Part shown: piece after piece, positions 10,136 to 20,179 of the stretch
How positions within the stretch are numbered: the stretch's first letter is position 1
Layout of the letters: the number at the start of each line of letters is the position of its first letter
Position numbers and translations under genes: made by a program
DNA from: Paenibacillus montanisoli
GTDB taxonomy: Bacteria > Bacillota > Bacilli > Paenibacillales > Paenibacillaceae
Reading direction: 5' to 3'
Length of the DNA: 64,000 nucleotides
Assembly: GCF_003268025.1 (NCBI RefSeq)
Contig: NZ_QLUW01000008.1
Location: forward strand, 1-64,000
The notes under the pieces: generated by a model
The model's input: only the letters and a program-made list of their open reading frames with translations
What the model was told of the DNA's origin: nothing
The model's database searches: none

Positions 10136-11253
10136 GAGCTTTCACCACCAACAGTGGGCACGCGCTGCCCGGACTTCCGCGCTCTAGCGAGAAGCAGCCC
10201 GTAGATCGGGATATACACGCACAGCATAACCAGCAGAACGATCGGCTGCCATTTCTGTAACAGCTGATTCAAGCGGAACTCCCATAATCCTGCCGCCACA
10301 GCCAGCATCAGCAGCGCCGCCGTCCCGTAATGCATCGCTTCCGGCCATCGCCGAAAAACGGCCTTTCTCAGCATCGTAGCGTTAATCCACAAAACAAACG
10401 CCAGCGTGGAAAGAGTCCAAAACAATTGAATGCTAATGCCGACCTCGTCCAACTGCTCAAAGAATTGAAAAGAGATGACTCTATAAAAATCGATGGTCGT
10501 GAGATCCACTAGCCTGATCATGTCAAACCCGCATATGCCAAGCATTAACCAGCTCCCAATGATTAGAAACGCGCAGTGCGCGCCGACGGCCGACCAAATG
10601 GCCCCACGAACGGATCGCGCTTTGAGGCCGGCAGTATACAATCTGAGAAACACCAGCATCTCGATACCGCTGAATAATGCCGACCCCCTTGCGATTGCCG
10701 CCCCGGGCCGCTCAGGAAGTCCGCTCCATAAGGGCAGTATGGACCTCAGCTCGAAACTAGAGGTAACGCCAAGAACAAGAAGCCCCGTTTCAAATATCCG
10801 CAAACATAAAACGATAAAAAACAACCCTGCAAGCACCCGCACGCCTCCTTTCCCCGCAACCACCGCGCAAACGAGCATAAGAGGCACCGCAATCCAGTAA
10901 TATTCCAGGTTCGGCGTCTGGTAACGGTCCAGAATCTGCATCATCTCGTTTAGCATCATTCCTCCCGCTAATATAAGCGATGCCAAAAACAAGATCAGTA
11001 TGAACACGCCGAAAAAGGTTCCGAAAGCCGCCATATGGCTCGCCGTGAAATCCTTGCCCTCCTCTCTTGTCAACAAGGACGGCATAGGCATGCAAAGCAG
11101 GCCGATTACGGCCCCGATAGCCAATAAAACCATATACGCCGATGTACTCGACATATCGATAAGCTGATCCATCATCAAATAGAAATTAATGCAGCCCATC
11201 GTCCCCGAAGCGATATAGAAAAGCTGCCAAGCCGTTAACCGCTCTTGTGTCAT
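10132..11253 (-). CDS. gerKB: GerAB/GerKB-type germination permease
   Basis: Integral membrane subunit of a spore germinant receptor, in the APC-superfamily fold. About ten hydrophobic segments run through the 373 residues, starting MTQERLTAWQLFYIASGTMG, typical of the family. The ATG at 11253 follows an AAGGGG-rich stretch by about 10 nt and lies just after the gerKA stop (11261). It is the middle gene of a KA-KB-KC operon placed between cysK and pabB, which are adjacent in B. subtilis. Confidence 0.9.
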   Translation of the reverse strand: MTQERLTAWQLFYIASGTMGCINFYLMMDQLIDMSSTSAYMVLLAIGAVIGLLCMPMPSLLTREEGKDFTASHMAAFGTFFGVFILILFLASLILAGGMMLNEMMQILDRYQTPNLEYYWIAVPLMLVCAVVAGKGGVRVLAGLFFIVLCLRIFETGLLVLGVTSSFELRSILPLWSGLPERPGAAIARGSALFSGIEMLVFLRLYTAGLKARSVRGAIWSAVGAHCAFLIIGSWLMLGICGFDMIRLVDLTTIDFYRVISFQFFEQLDEVGISIQLFWTLSTLAFVLWINATMLRKAVFRRWPEAMHYGTAALLMLAVAAGLWEFRLNQLLQKWQPIVLLVMLCVYIPIYGLLLARARKSGQRVPTVGGESS

Positions 11254-11260
11254 CTGCCGA

Positions 11261-12634
11261 TTACCCCTTTCCCTTGAAATATCGGGACATCGGATTGAAT
11301 CCGAATAGCGTGAACGGCCTGTCCAGCGAACGAACGACAAACAACCGGGAGAGCAGAAGGAACCAGAACACGCAGATTCCGGGCAGCCCTAAAACCATGG
11401 CCATCAGAAGAGAAGGCAGCTTCAGAAGGAATAACATGTTGCGCAGCTGCACGGTCGCCGAAGCGAGCGTAAGCAAGGAAGACGCGGATACCAGTACGAG
11501 CATGACATTGCTGATGACCCCCGCTTCGACGGCTGCCGTGCCGATAATAATCCCCGCTACGACGCCTGCGCTTTGCGAGAGCTTGTTCGGAAGCCGCGCG
11601 ATGGCTTCAAGCTGAACCATGACCAGCGATTCCATCATGAACGCTTCTACGAACGGAGAGAAGGGTACGTTGTGCCGGGAAATGAGCAGCGTTTGAATGA
11701 CTTTCAACGGAAACATCTCAAAGTTGTAGGTAGCGACCGCAACGTAGAGCGGAGTAAGCAGCAAAGAAAAAACGAAGCATATCACGCGGGCATACCGGAT
11801 AGCTCTCACCTGCGGCAGCGGCAAAAAGAGGTCCGATGACGCCACGAATGTATCCTCGAAAGAAGCAGGCCCGATCATCGCTTTCCGCGAGCCCTCCATG
11901 AGCAGCGCGACCTTGCCGTTCTCCAGCATGTGGACGGTCTGCAGCGGCAGCTCCGTAAATTCAAAAGGCTCGAAAAACGTATGTTTACCGTTGTAAAGCA
12001 GGGTAGCGAAATTTGAAATATCAAGAAGCGCCTTCGGATGATCGATCGATGATTGCTCCACTTGATAGATTAAACGGTCAGCCGTCAAACGGTTATCCGC
12101 CATAAAAACTACCGCTGCAGGAAGCTTTCCCGATCCCACGGTTAGCATACGGACATGCAGCTGCTCGGACATCAGGCGTCTGCGGATCAGGTTCAAATTC
12201 ACATTGAGCGATTCCGTGAATGCATCCTTGGGGCCGGATTCGGAATACTCCTCCTTAGGTTCTTCAACGCTCCGGTAATTGATCGACTTGCATGGAGCAT
12301 ACAGGACGTCCGGATGGGCCACGCCTGCGGTTTCAAGCGTGATGCTGATGTACCCTGTGATCAAGAAGGCATGTTTCTCCCGATGGGTCCTAATCTCAAT
12401 GTCCGCGATTGGCAGAATCAACTTCATGTCTTCGCTTGAGCGCGGCCTGTATTGCTGTAACATGGGCAAGATCCGTTCGCGCATGATTTGCTGATCGGCC
12501 ATGGACGAAAGCCATTCGATGCGGTAGGTCCGCTCTTGAAGCTCTAGCAAATAGGTATGCCAGTCATCCGTTTTCGGTTTGACGTTCATGTTTGCGTTCA
12601 TGTTTGCTTTCTTGTTCTTGTTCGTGTTCGGCAT
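11261..12634 (-). CDS. gerKA: GerA/GerKA-type germinant receptor subunit
   Basis: First subunit of the receptor. The 457 residues carry the family core: GPKDAFTESLNVNLNLIRRR (about 185), a soluble region, then membrane segments with PFSPFVEAFMMESLVMVQLEAI near residue 330 and a C-terminal hydrophobic block. The start at 12634 is chosen because GAGGAG lies 9 nt upstream. The first 25 residues are an odd Asn/Lys/Met-rich stretch (NTNKNKKANMNANMNVK). The protein is shorter than the usual 480-540 residues and its N-terminal domain looks divergent, so the ligand range may differ from classical GerK. Confidence 0.88.
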   Translation of the reverse strand: MPNTNKNKKANMNANMNVKPKTDDWHTYLLELQERTYRIEWLSSMADQQIMRERILPMLQQYRPRSSEDMKLILPIADIEIRTHREKHAFLITGYISITLETAGVAHPDVLYAPCKSINYRSVEEPKEEYSESGPKDAFTESLNVNLNLIRRRLMSEQLHVRMLTVGSGKLPAAVVFMADNRLTADRLIYQVEQSSIDHPKALLDISNFATLLYNGKHTFFEPFEFTELPLQTVHMLENGKVALLMEGSRKAMIGPASFEDTFVASSDLFLPLPQVRAIRYARVICFVFSLLLTPLYVAVATYNFEMFPLKVIQTLLISRHNVPFSPFVEAFMMESLVMVQLEAIARLPNKLSQSAGVVAGIIIGTAAVEAGVISNVMLVLVSASSLLTLASATVQLRNMLFLLKLPSLLMAMVLGLPGICVFWFLLLSRLFVVRSLDRPFTLFGFNPMSRYFKGKG

Positions 12635-12708
12635 GTAGATCAACTCCTCACTTGCCATCAGAAAAGGATCGTCTTATTTTTTCCTGTGCCGGAACGTTTT
12701 ATGAGAAC

Positions 12709-12738
12709 AAAAAAAAGACCCCCTGGGAGGGGGATCTT
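12709..12738 (-). terminator. Rho-independent terminator after cysK
   Basis: Minus-strand hairpin GATCCCCC-TCCCA-GGGGGTC followed by eight T residues, between cysK and gerKA. It separates the two transcription units. Confidence 0.9.
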
Positions 12739-12766
12739 CTTATACGCGCAAGCCTGAGACTTACGA

Positions 12767-13705
12767 TTAGTTTTCGAAGTTGAACAGCGGCGTGGATAAG
12801 TAACGCTCGCCGTTGGACGGAACAATCGCCACGACGCGTTTGCCTTTGCCGAGCTCCTTAGCTACCTTCAGCGCTGCGAAGATGGCTGCGCCGGAGGAGA
12901 TGCCGCAAAGAATGCCTTCTTCTTTCGCTGCGCGGCGAGCGGTTTCGAACGCTTGATCGTTCTCAATCGTGATTACTTCATCATAGATTTCGCGGTTCAA
13001 AATTTCAGGGATGAAGTTTGCGCCGATCCCTTGGATCTTGTGGCCGCCTGGGCTGCCGCCGGACAGCAGCGGGGATGCCGCTGGCTCAACAGCCACGACC
13101 TTAATGCCCGGGAAGTTCTGCTTCAGCACTTCGCCTGCACCGGAAATCGTACCGCCTGTGCCGATACCCGCAACGAATGCATCCAGTTTGCCGTCAAGCG
13201 AGTTGATCGCTTCGACGATTTCCGGACCTGTCGTTTCGCGGTGAATCTTCACGTTCGCTTGGTTCTTGAATTGCTGAGGAATAAAGTACGAAGGATTCTC
13301 GGCCTGCAGTTCTTCCGCACGGCGAACCGCTCCGTTCATGCCCTCCGAACCCGGGGTAAGCACAAGCTCAGCACCATATGCGCGAAGCAGATTGCGGCGC
13401 TCAATGCTCATCGTTTCCGGCATAACGAGAATCGCTCTATAACCTTTAGCCGCTGCTACCATTGCGAGACCGATACCTGTGTTTCCGCTCGTCGGTTCAA
13501 CGATCGTGTCACCTGGTTTCAGAATGCCTTGCTGCTCAGCCACTTCAATCATGCTGATTGCAATGCGGTCCTTAACGCTTGCGCCGGGGTTCTGGTACTC
13601 CAGTTTTACGTAAACTTCTGCGCTGTCCTCTGGTACCAAACGGTTCAAACGAACAAGTGGTGTATCTCCGATAAGCTCAGTCACGCTTTGTACAATTTTA
13701 GCCAT
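12767..13705 (-). CDS. cysK: Cysteine synthase A (O-acetylserine sulfhydrylase)
   Basis: PLP enzyme forming cysteine from O-acetylserine and sulfide. The 312 residues include the PLP lysine (Lys45 in [14 protein letters not shown]), the substrate loop [15 protein letters not shown] (about 72), the PLP phosphate loop [12 protein letters not shown] (about 177) and [12 protein letters not shown] near the end. GGGAGG precedes the ATG by about 8 nt. It has its own promoter and terminator. Cystathionine beta-synthase-like relatives share the fold, but length and the TSGNT and GTGGT motifs fit CysK. Confidence 0.97.
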   Translation of the reverse strand: MAKIVQSVTELIGDTPLVRLNRLVPEDSAEVYVKLEYQNPGASVKDRIAISMIEVAEQQGILKPGDTIVEPTSGNTGIGLAMVAAAKGYRAILVMPETMSIERRNLLRAYGAELVLTPGSEGMNGAVRRAEELQAENPSYFIPQQFKNQANVKIHRETTGPEIVEAINSLDGKLDAFVAGIGTGGTISGAGEVLKQNFPGIKVVAVEPAASPLLSGGSPGGHKIQGIGANFIPEILNREIYDEVITIENDQAFETARRAAKEEGILCGISSGAAIFAALKVAKELGKGKRVVAIVPSNGERYLSTPLFNFEN

Positions 13706-13753
13706 GATAAGTGCTCCTCCCTTATTCCGACCAGATTAGTTGGTTTTACTTAT

Positions 13754-13783
13754 ATAGTATCAATGGAACCCAGCAGTTGTCAA
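13754..13783 (-). promoter_or_regulatory. Candidate sigma-A promoter of cysK
   Basis: TTGACA (13778-13783) and TACTAT (13754-13759) with 18-bp spacing on the minus strand, about 50 nt before the cysK start. No confident CymR box was identified. Confidence 0.65.
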
Positions 13784-13806
13784 TAGCCAGTTTTGAAACA
13801 AAAGGC

Positions 13807-14802
13807 CTATGGCGACGCCGGATTTGCGGCTTCCGGTAGTACAACGGCATGATATTTCGTCAGCAGCGAATTCTCAACTTCGCGCAGACCGTTCAGTTTG
13901 GCGAGCGCCAGTTCCTTCCGAACTTGGTCGCGCAGGCGGTCACCGCTCACCAGCTGCTCCGTCCTCGTCTCGAGCAGCCGAATGATCGCTTCGCCCTGCT
14001 CAACGGGAATCGGCCCGGCCACCTCGCCGACCGCCAGCCCGTTCGCAGCCTCCAGCACGGCATCGTCCACAAATGGATCATCGGCCTCGACAAAACCGAT
14101 ATCGCCGCCAGCTTCCGCCGTATTGGCATCCAATGAATAGGTCTTTGCCATTAGATCGAAATCTTCACCGTTCTCCAGCTTCCGCATTAACTCATTCGCG
14201 TCTTTCTCCGACGCCAGTACAATCCACGCTAAATGCAGCTGTTTCCGGGGCGCGTACTGCTCTTGATTGTCCGCAATGTAAGCATCAATCTCCGCTTCGG
14301 TTACCTCGGTGGTACGAACGGCGATTTTCTCCAGCAGCAGACGATACTTCGAATCCTCCCGAATCCCTTCCGGAGTTAAGCCTAGCTGCTCCTTCATCGA
14401 TGCAAAATAGTCTTCCTCGTCCTCATAGCCCGCCATCATCGACTCCAACTCTTCGCTGAGCTCGGCTTCCGAGACATTGATGCCTTGTGCTTCTGCTTCC
14501 TGCCGAGTCGCCGCTCGTACCATGAGGGTTCGCAGCAGCTGATCGCCGTACTGCTTCCGCAGCTCTTCATTCAGCTGCTTCGCTGTTATCTGCTCTTGAC
14601 CGACCTTCGCGGCCAGCGGCTCATCATGCGGAGGGTCCGTATCCGACGGCGGGCTGCCTTCTTGATCCTGCGGCGTGGACGAAGGCGCCTGTGGGTCCGC
14701 TTTTGGCGGCAGCACGACCCGAAACACGACAACGAGCGCCAAAACAATCATACATACAGCCTGAAGCAGCACAACGCTCTTCAGCACCCGGTCATTCTTC
14801 AT
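13807..14802 (-). CDS. yacD: Membrane-anchored parvulin-type peptidyl-prolyl isomerase (YacD)
   Basis: A PrsA-like foldase expected on the outer face of the membrane. The 331 residues start with a basic N-terminus and one hydrophobic anchor (about 8-30, VVLLQAVCMIVLALVVVFRV) with no lipobox Cys, then a Pro/Asp-rich linker. A SurA-N-like helical region follows, and a parvulin domain with KQLHLAWIVLASEKDANELM (about 198-217) and GGDIGFVEADDPF. It lies between hslO and cysK as in B. subtilis. The substrate is unknown. Confidence 0.9.
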   Translation of the reverse strand: MKNDRVLKSVVLLQAVCMIVLALVVVFRVVLPPKADPQAPSSTPQDQEGSPPSDTDPPHDEPLAAKVGQEQITAKQLNEELRKQYGDQLLRTLMVRAATRQEAEAQGINVSEAELSEELESMMAGYEDEEDYFASMKEQLGLTPEGIREDSKYRLLLEKIAVRTTEVTEAEIDAYIADNQEQYAPRKQLHLAWIVLASEKDANELMRKLENGEDFDLMAKTYSLDANTAEAGGDIGFVEADDPFVDDAVLEAANGLAVGEVAGPIPVEQGEAIIRLLETRTEQLVSGDRLRDQVRKELALAKLNGLREVENSLLTKYHAVVLPEAANPASP

Positions 14803-14819
14803 TATCGCTTAGCCTCCGA

Positions 14820-15716
14820 TTATTGGATCGGTTTCGGCTTCGCCTGATCGAGCAGCATTTCCAGCTGCGGACTGTCAAAAACATATCTCTCGTTGCAGAA
14901 ATGACACACGACCTCAGCTTGTCCGTCTTCTTCAATTAACTGTTTCAACTCGTGCTCGCCCATGCTTATGAGCGTTCGCTCCACACGCTCTTTAGAGCAT
15001 TGGCAATGAAAGACGATACTCAGTTCGTCCATAAGCTGAATATCATCGCCTACGACCCGGCGCAACAGGCTTTCCGGCGTTTCGCCTTGCTCGAATAAAG
15101 TGGAAATCTGCGGCAGCGACGCTATAGCCTGCTCCAGCCTCGCAATGTCTTCGTCTGAAATGCCTGGCAGCACTTGAATGATGAAGCCGCCGGCATTTTT
15201 CAGCTTCCCGTACTCATCAACCAGCACACTGAGGCCAACGACGGAAGGCGTTTGTTCCGAGGTCGCGAAGTAATAGGTAAAATCCTCGGCAAGCTCACCC
15301 GAAATAATCGGTACGCTGCCGCGGTACGGCTCTTTCAGACCCAAATCCTTGATGATGTGAATATAGCCGCTGCGTCCGACCGCGCCCGCGACATCAAGCT
15401 TGCCTTGGGCATTGCTGGCCAATTGAACTTGCGGATGATCCACATAGCCGCGAACTTCGCCGCTCGCATTGGCATCCACGACGATTTGGCCGACCGGCCC
15501 GTCACCTTTTACCTGTATGGTCAGCTTCTCCTTGCCCTTCAGCATGGCGCCCATCATTGCGCCTGCGGTCGCCGTGCGTCCAAGCGCAGCCGTGGTGGTC
15601 GGCATCGTGTCGTGCCGCCTCCGCAGTTCTTCGACCAGCGCCGTCGTCTTCACGGCGAATACGCGCAGCTGTCCATTCCAAGCGGTGCCGCGCACCAAAT
15701 AATCTTTTTCTGCCAT
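14820..15716 (-). CDS. hslO: Redox-regulated chaperone Hsp33
   Basis: Holdase chaperone activated by oxidative unfolding. The 298 residues show the Hsp33 N-terminal domain (LGRTATAGAMMGAMLKG, then GPVGQIVVDANASGEVRGYV) and the C-terminal zinc redox switch with CXC in FHCQCSKERVERTL and CXXC in VVCHFCNERYVF. All four zinc cysteines are present. It sits between coaX and yacD in the conserved order. Confidence 0.97.
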   Translation of the reverse strand: MAEKDYLVRGTAWNGQLRVFAVKTTALVEELRRRHDTMPTTTAALGRTATAGAMMGAMLKGKEKLTIQVKGDGPVGQIVVDANASGEVRGYVDHPQVQLASNAQGKLDVAGAVGRSGYIHIIKDLGLKEPYRGSVPIISGELAEDFTYYFATSEQTPSVVGLSVLVDEYGKLKNAGGFIIQVLPGISDEDIARLEQAIASLPQISTLFEQGETPESLLRRVVGDDIQLMDELSIVFHCQCSKERVERTLISMGEHELKQLIEEDGQAEVVCHFCNERYVFDSPQLEMLLDQAKPKPIQ

Positions 15717-15733
15717 AGCGTTCGTTACCTCTT

Positions 15734-16501
15734 CTATTCTTGATTTCGTTCGTAAATAATACGCAAGCCCTCTAGGGTTAGCAGCGGGTCCACCTCTTCA
15801 ATCGTTTCGGACTCCGCGGCAATGAGATCAGCCAATCCGCCGGTCGCGATAACACGCGGCGTTACCCCGAATTCCTTGCGAATCCGGTTTACGATCCCAT
15901 CCACCTGGCCCGCATAGCCGTAAATAATGCCGGCTTGCATCGAGGTCACCGGGTTACGGCCGATTACGCTCTTCGGCTTTACCAACTCGATGCGGGGCAG
16001 CTTGGCTGCACGCTGGTACAGCGCTTCCGTCGAAATCCCGATCCCGGGTACGATTGCGCCTCCTAAGTAATTGTTGCCCGCATCTATATAATCAAACGTA
16101 GTCGCAGTGCCAAAATCAACGATGATCAGCGGCGATCCGTATTTCTCAATGCCTGCGATGGAATTGACGATTCGGTCCGCGCCTACCTCGCGAGGATTCT
16201 CATAGCGAATGTTAAGGCCCGTCTTAATGCCCGGCCCTACGATGAGCGGCGATTTGCGAAGGTATTTCTGGCACAGCTGCTCCAGCGTCCGCATAAGCGG
16301 CGGTACGACGGAGGAGATGATCACGCCATCGATCTGATCCAGCTTAACGCCTGCGATTTGGAACAGATTATGGATCATGATGCCGTATTCATCAACGGTA
16401 GCCGAGCGGTTCGTGCTCAGTCGCCAGTGGTACAGCAGCTTGCGGGCTTGGTAAATGCCCAGCACGATATTCGTATTGCCTACGTCAACGACGACGATCA
16501 T
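15734..16501 (-). CDS. coaX: Type III pantothenate kinase
   Basis: ATP-dependent phosphorylation of pantothenate, the first step of CoA synthesis. The 255-residue ASKHA-fold enzyme has the phosphate loop [14 protein letters not shown] at the N-terminus, [12 protein letters not shown] (about 106-117), [14 protein letters not shown] (about 126-139) and [15 protein letters not shown], all CoaX signatures. The start overlaps the nadC stop by 4 bp. Type III enzymes are feedback-resistant and typical for this locus. Confidence 0.96.
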   Translation of the reverse strand: MIVVVDVGNTNIVLGIYQARKLLYHWRLSTNRSATVDEYGIMIHNLFQIAGVKLDQIDGVIISSVVPPLMRTLEQLCQKYLRKSPLIVGPGIKTGLNIRYENPREVGADRIVNSIAGIEKYGSPLIIVDFGTATTFDYIDAGNNYLGGAIVPGIGISTEALYQRAAKLPRIELVKPKSVIGRNPVTSMQAGIIYGYAGQVDGIVNRIRKEFGVTPRVIATGGLADLIAAESETIEEVDPLLTLEGLRIIYERNQE

Positions 16502-17394
16502 GCTCCAGGCCTCCCTTTCTTCCCGTTCAAATCGAGACTAATGTCGAGCGACTGAAACGAGTAGGTTAGGCCGCCGACCGAAATGACATCGACGCCGGTT
16601 TCCGCTATGCCCCGGATCGTGTTCAAATTAACGCCGCCGGATGCCTCCACGATGATATGGGGGGATTGCGACTTAATGAGCTGAACGGCTTCGCGCATCA
16701 GGTCATTCGTCATATTATCGAGCATGATGATATCGCTGCCGCATGCGAGCGCTTCTTCCACCTGCGCGATCGACTCCGTTTCAACCTCGATCTTCATCGT
16801 GTGCGGAATCGCTTGGCGGGCAGCGCGAACAGCGCCAGTAATGCCGCCGGAACCTTTAATATGATTGTCCTTGATCATGACGGCATCATATAAGCCAAAT
16901 CGGTGATTGAATCCGCCGCCAACGCGCACGGCATACTTCTCCAGCATGCGATGTCCTGGCGTCGTCTTGCGAGTATCGACCAGCCGCACAGGCAGCCCTT
17001 CGATCGCCTCGACGAATGCGCGGGTTTTGGTCGCAATGCCGGACAAACGCTGCATCAAATTCAATGCCAGACGCTCACCTGTCAAAATGCTGTGAGTGCT
17101 GCCTTCGACTTCCGCCAGTACCGTACCTTTGGTTACCGCATCGCCATCGGAAGCCAGCGGGCGGAATTCGAGCGCCGGATCGACTACTTCGAATACAAGG
17201 CGAGCGATCGGGATACCTGCTAAAATCCCGGTTTCCTTCACATGAATCACCGCCTTGGAACGAGTGCCGGCAGGAATCGTCGCCCAGCTCGTAATGTCAC
17301 CCGTTCCGATATCTTCAGCGAGCCATGCCCGGATCTGATTCCGCAACACCTCCGCGCTGCTTCCTACGGCTGCCGCAAATTGTGCCTCATACAT
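16498..17394 (-). CDS. nadC: Nicotinate-nucleotide pyrophosphorylase (carboxylating)
   Basis: Converts quinolinate and PRPP to nicotinate mononucleotide. The 298 residues contain [15 protein letters not shown] at the N-terminal side, [19 protein letters not shown], the [20 protein letters not shown] signature (about 139-158), [20 protein letters not shown] and IMLDNM. It overlaps nadB by 8 bp and coaX by 4 bp. Part of the nadA-nadB-nadC operon. Confidence 0.97.
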   Translation of the reverse strand: MYEAQFAAAVGSSAEVLRNQIRAWLAEDIGTGDITSWATIPAGTRSKAVIHVKETGILAGIPIARLVFEVVDPALEFRPLASDGDAVTKGTVLAEVEGSTHSILTGERLALNLMQRLSGIATKTRAFVEAIEGLPVRLVDTRKTTPGHRMLEKYAVRVGGGFNHRFGLYDAVMIKDNHIKGSGGITGAVRAARQAIPHTMKIEVETESIAQVEEALACGSDIIMLDNMTNDLMREAVQLIKSQSPHIIVEASGGVNLNTIRGIAETGVDVISVGGLTYSFQSLDISLDLNGKKGRPGA

Positions 17395-19003
17395 CTTCGA
17401 TTCGCTCCTCTGTTAACCCATACTCCCGATGGAGGACGGTATGTTTGCGCCAGAGCAGGTCATCCCGCTCAGGAAAATCTTCCCTGCTATGCGCGCCGCG
17501 GCTTTCTTCGCGGCCCAGCGCGGACTGCGTCGTCAGCATCGCGCAGGTGAGCAGATTCGCAAACTCATATTCTTCCCGCTTCGTAATGACGCATTGGAAT
17601 ATCGAGCGCAGCCGTTTGAGTTCCTCCAGCCCTTTATGCAGGCCGTTGGCATTGCGGCGCAGCCCGACGTAGCGCACCATGATTTTTTGCAGCTTCAGGC
17701 GCTTTTCGACAACCGCCTGAATCGGAGCCTCTCTCCGTGCAAGGGACTTCATCTGAACCTCCGCGTGGCCTTCAAGCGGAGGCAGCGTATTGATTCGCTC
17801 TACGATCCGCCGACCGAAGACAATCGCTTCCGAAAGCGAGTTGCTGGCAAGCCGATTGGCGCCATGGACGCCGGTAGACGAGCATTCGCCGCAGGCGAAC
17901 AGCCGCCGCAAATTCGTTTCACCGTTCAAGTCGGTTTTGACGCCGCCCATCATATAATGCGCCGCAGGCGCGACGGGAATCCAATCCGTCGTTAAATCGA
18001 GCCCGAAATTCAAACAGAACTCGTAAATATTCGGAAACCGATGCTTGACCATGTCGGCCGATTCATGCGTCACATCAATATAAACAAATGTCGACTTCGT
18101 CGCTTCCATCTCGCTGACAATCGCACGCGCAACGACGTCGCGAGGCGCCAGCTCCAACTGCTCGTGGTATTTCTCCATAAACCGTTCGCCGCGAATATTG
18201 CGCAGAACCGCGCCCTCACCGCGAACCGCTTCGGAAATCAAGAAGCGAGGAGCGCCCGGGTAGCAAAGCGACGTCGGATGGAATTGAACGAACTCTACGT
18301 CTTGTATGTAAGCACCCGCACGATAAGCCATTGCTATGCCATCGCCTGTAGCGACTTCTGGGTTCGTTGTATAACGATACAGCTGTCCCGCGCCGCCTGA
18401 GCAAAGAATGGTTGCTTTGCCGCGCACAAACAAGCGCTGCCCGTCCGGCTTTTGCACGAGCGCGCCCACGCAAACGCCGTCATCGGTAATCAGATCAATG
18501 GCAAAATGATCGTCCCACACGTCGATCCGCGGGTTTGCTACCGCTTTCTCCGACAATGCCCGAACGATCTCATATCCGGTCGCATCCCCATTGGCATGCA
18601 ATATACGACGTTGACTGTGCGCTCCTTCCTTCGTGAGCGCATATTCACCGTTCTCCGTGTCGAACTGCGTCCCCATCCGGATTAAATCCTCGACGCCTTT
18701 AGGTCCTTCATGCACCAGCACGTCGACGGCTTCATGCGAGCAAAGGCCTGCGCCGGCAATCAGCGTATCCTGGCGATGGTAGGCAGGCGAGTCGTCATCG
18801 GAAAAAACGGCGGCGATGCCCCCTTGCGCATAGCGGGTATTGCTATCCATGAGCGACTTCTTCGTAATCATTAGCACATCATTCGTTTCACTGGCTTTGA
18901 TCGCGGTAAAAAGACCGGCAATGCCGGCCCCGATCACAATGACGTCTTTATGAATAACCGGCAGCGATTGGAGATCAACATCAACGAGATAACGTGGAAT
19001 CAT
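17387..19003 (-). CDS. nadB: L-aspartate oxidase
   Basis: FAD enzyme oxidising L-aspartate to iminoaspartate for quinolinate synthesis. The 538 residues begin with a Rossmann FAD site (VIVIGAGIAGLFTAIKA), then NTRYAQGGIAAVFSDDDSP, HSQRRILHANGDATGYEI, GAGQLYRYTTNP, EFVQFHPTSL and GGVKTDLNGETN, plus the SFR-family C-terminal helical domain. The ATG at 19003 is preferred because AAAGGAAAG precedes it by 8-9 nt; an ATG 13 codons upstream has a poor site. Confidence 0.96.
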   Translation of the reverse strand: MIPRYLVDVDLQSLPVIHKDVIVIGAGIAGLFTAIKASETNDVLMITKKSLMDSNTRYAQGGIAAVFSDDDSPAYHRQDTLIAGAGLCSHEAVDVLVHEGPKGVEDLIRMGTQFDTENGEYALTKEGAHSQRRILHANGDATGYEIVRALSEKAVANPRIDVWDDHFAIDLITDDGVCVGALVQKPDGQRLFVRGKATILCSGGAGQLYRYTTNPEVATGDGIAMAYRAGAYIQDVEFVQFHPTSLCYPGAPRFLISEAVRGEGAVLRNIRGERFMEKYHEQLELAPRDVVARAIVSEMEATKSTFVYIDVTHESADMVKHRFPNIYEFCLNFGLDLTTDWIPVAPAAHYMMGGVKTDLNGETNLRRLFACGECSSTGVHGANRLASNSLSEAIVFGRRIVERINTLPPLEGHAEVQMKSLARREAPIQAVVEKRLKLQKIMVRYVGLRRNANGLHKGLEELKRLRSIFQCVITKREEYEFANLLTCAMLTTQSALGREESRGAHSREDFPERDDLLWRKHTVLHREYGLTEERIEDV

Positions 19004-19043
19004 AAGTGCAACTTTCCTTTCTGCGGAAAGAGAGTAGCGCATG

Positions 19044-19982
19044 CTACTTCACTTGTAACATGCGCTCCAGGGACAATCGGGCTTTGCTTGCAACTTCTTC
19101 AGGCACGTAAATTTGCGGCTGCATCGTCTCCAGGCATTTTACGAGCTTTTTCAAATTGTTCACTTTCATATTCGGGCAAACCAAATATTTCGTTGCAAAA
19201 TGGAAGGTCTTATTCGGGCTGTCATTTCGAAGCTGATAACCCGTTCCGTCCTCGGTACCTACGATAAATTCTTGGCAATCGGATTCTTTACAATATTTGA
19301 TGATAGCGGTTGTACTGCCGACAAAATCGCCAAGCGCGACTACTTCAGGACGGCATTCCGGGTGAACGACAAACTGCGCGTTCGGATACTTGGCTTTCAT
19401 TTCCTCGACGTCTTTAACGGTCAGCATGTCATGCGTATTGCAATAGCCTTCCCAAATGATCATCTTCTTGTCGGTCTTCTGCTGCACGTAGTGGCCGAGG
19501 TTCTTGTCCGGGACCCAAATGATTTCATCGGAATCAACCGAATTCACGACGCGAACGGCATTAGCGGATGTACAACAAATATCGGTTTCCGCCTTAATTT
19601 CGGCCGAGGAATTAATGTACGTGACGACCTTCGCGTTCGGGTGCTGGGCTTTCAGCTTCCGCAAGCCGTCGACGTTGACCATGTCGGCCATCGGGCAGCC
19701 GGCACGCTCGTCAGGAATGATGACGGTCTTGTTCGGCGCAAGAATCTTCGCACTTTCTCCCATGAAGTGCACGCCGCAGAAAACGATGACATCCGCATCC
19801 GTTTCCGCTGCCTTCTGCGCAAGCAGGAAGGAGTCTCCACGGAAATCGGCTACTTCTTGAATTTCATCACGCTGATAATAATGGGCGAGTATAATTGCGT
19901 TGCGTTCTTTCTTCAACTGCGCCAATCGTTCACGCAGCTCGCGGTTTTGCTCCGCTTTTCGCTCGAGAGCCAATGCTTCCAT
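19044..19982 (-). CDS. nadA: Quinolinate synthase A (4Fe-4S)
   Basis: Condenses iminoaspartate with dihydroxyacetone phosphate to quinolinate. The 312 residues include NAIILAHYYQRDEIQEVADF, IVFCGVHFMGESAKIL, VTYINSSAEIKAETDICCTS, WEGYCNTHDMLT, VVHPECRPEVVALGDFVGST and KYLVCPNMKVNNLKKL. Cysteines in FCGVHF, HPEC and LVCPNM match the three cluster ligands of the family. The length is near that of the compact NadA form rather than the longer 368-residue B. subtilis protein. First gene of the nad operon. Confidence 0.96.
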   Translation of the reverse strand: MEALALERKAEQNRELRERLAQLKKERNAIILAHYYQRDEIQEVADFRGDSFLLAQKAAETDADVIVFCGVHFMGESAKILAPNKTVIIPDERAGCPMADMVNVDGLRKLKAQHPNAKVVTYINSSAEIKAETDICCTSANAVRVVNSVDSDEIIWVPDKNLGHYVQQKTDKKMIIWEGYCNTHDMLTVKDVEEMKAKYPNAQFVVHPECRPEVVALGDFVGSTTAIIKYCKESDCQEFIVGTEDGTGYQLRNDSPNKTFHFATKYLVCPNMKVNNLKKLVKCLETMQPQIYVPEEVASKARLSLERMLQVK

Positions 19983-19999
19983 AGCTATATTCCCCTCTT

Positions 20000-20016
20000 T
20001 TCACTAACTTTGTGAA
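20000..20016. promoter_or_regulatory. Operator-like inverted repeat before nadA
   Basis: TTCAC-N7-GTGAA, a perfect 5-bp inverted repeat, directly upstream of the nadA Shine-Dalgarno site. A second palindrome CGTGAAATCACG lies about 60-70 bp further upstream (near 20070-20081). Both share GTGA/TCAC half-sites. A repressor site for the NAD operon is possible, but the regulator (NiaR or other) is not established from sequence alone. Confidence 0.35.
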
Positions 20017-20150
20017 CTGGTGCACAATCTTGGATGTTCGTTCACCTTTATTTATAGAAAATTACGTGATTTCACGCTGGATATCATCCTTATGATGCCC
20101 TCGGCGCAAGCCGGTTCATTCTCAGGGAGCATAACAAGGGATTAACCTTA

Positions 20151-20179
20151 AATTTACACAAGGTAGGGTATGCTGTCAA
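20151..20179 (-). promoter_or_regulatory. Candidate sigma-A promoter of nadABC
   Basis: TTGACA (20174-20179) and TAAATT (20151-20156) with 17-bp spacing on the minus strand. It implies a leader of about 160 nt before nadA. Together with the ftsH terminator this accounts for most of the 370-bp gap between ftsH and nadA. Confidence 0.6.

Noticed and set aside
12640-12700. Sigma-G promoter for the gerK-like operon
   Set aside because: A TCATAAA element is present but no CATACTA-like -10 at the right distance.
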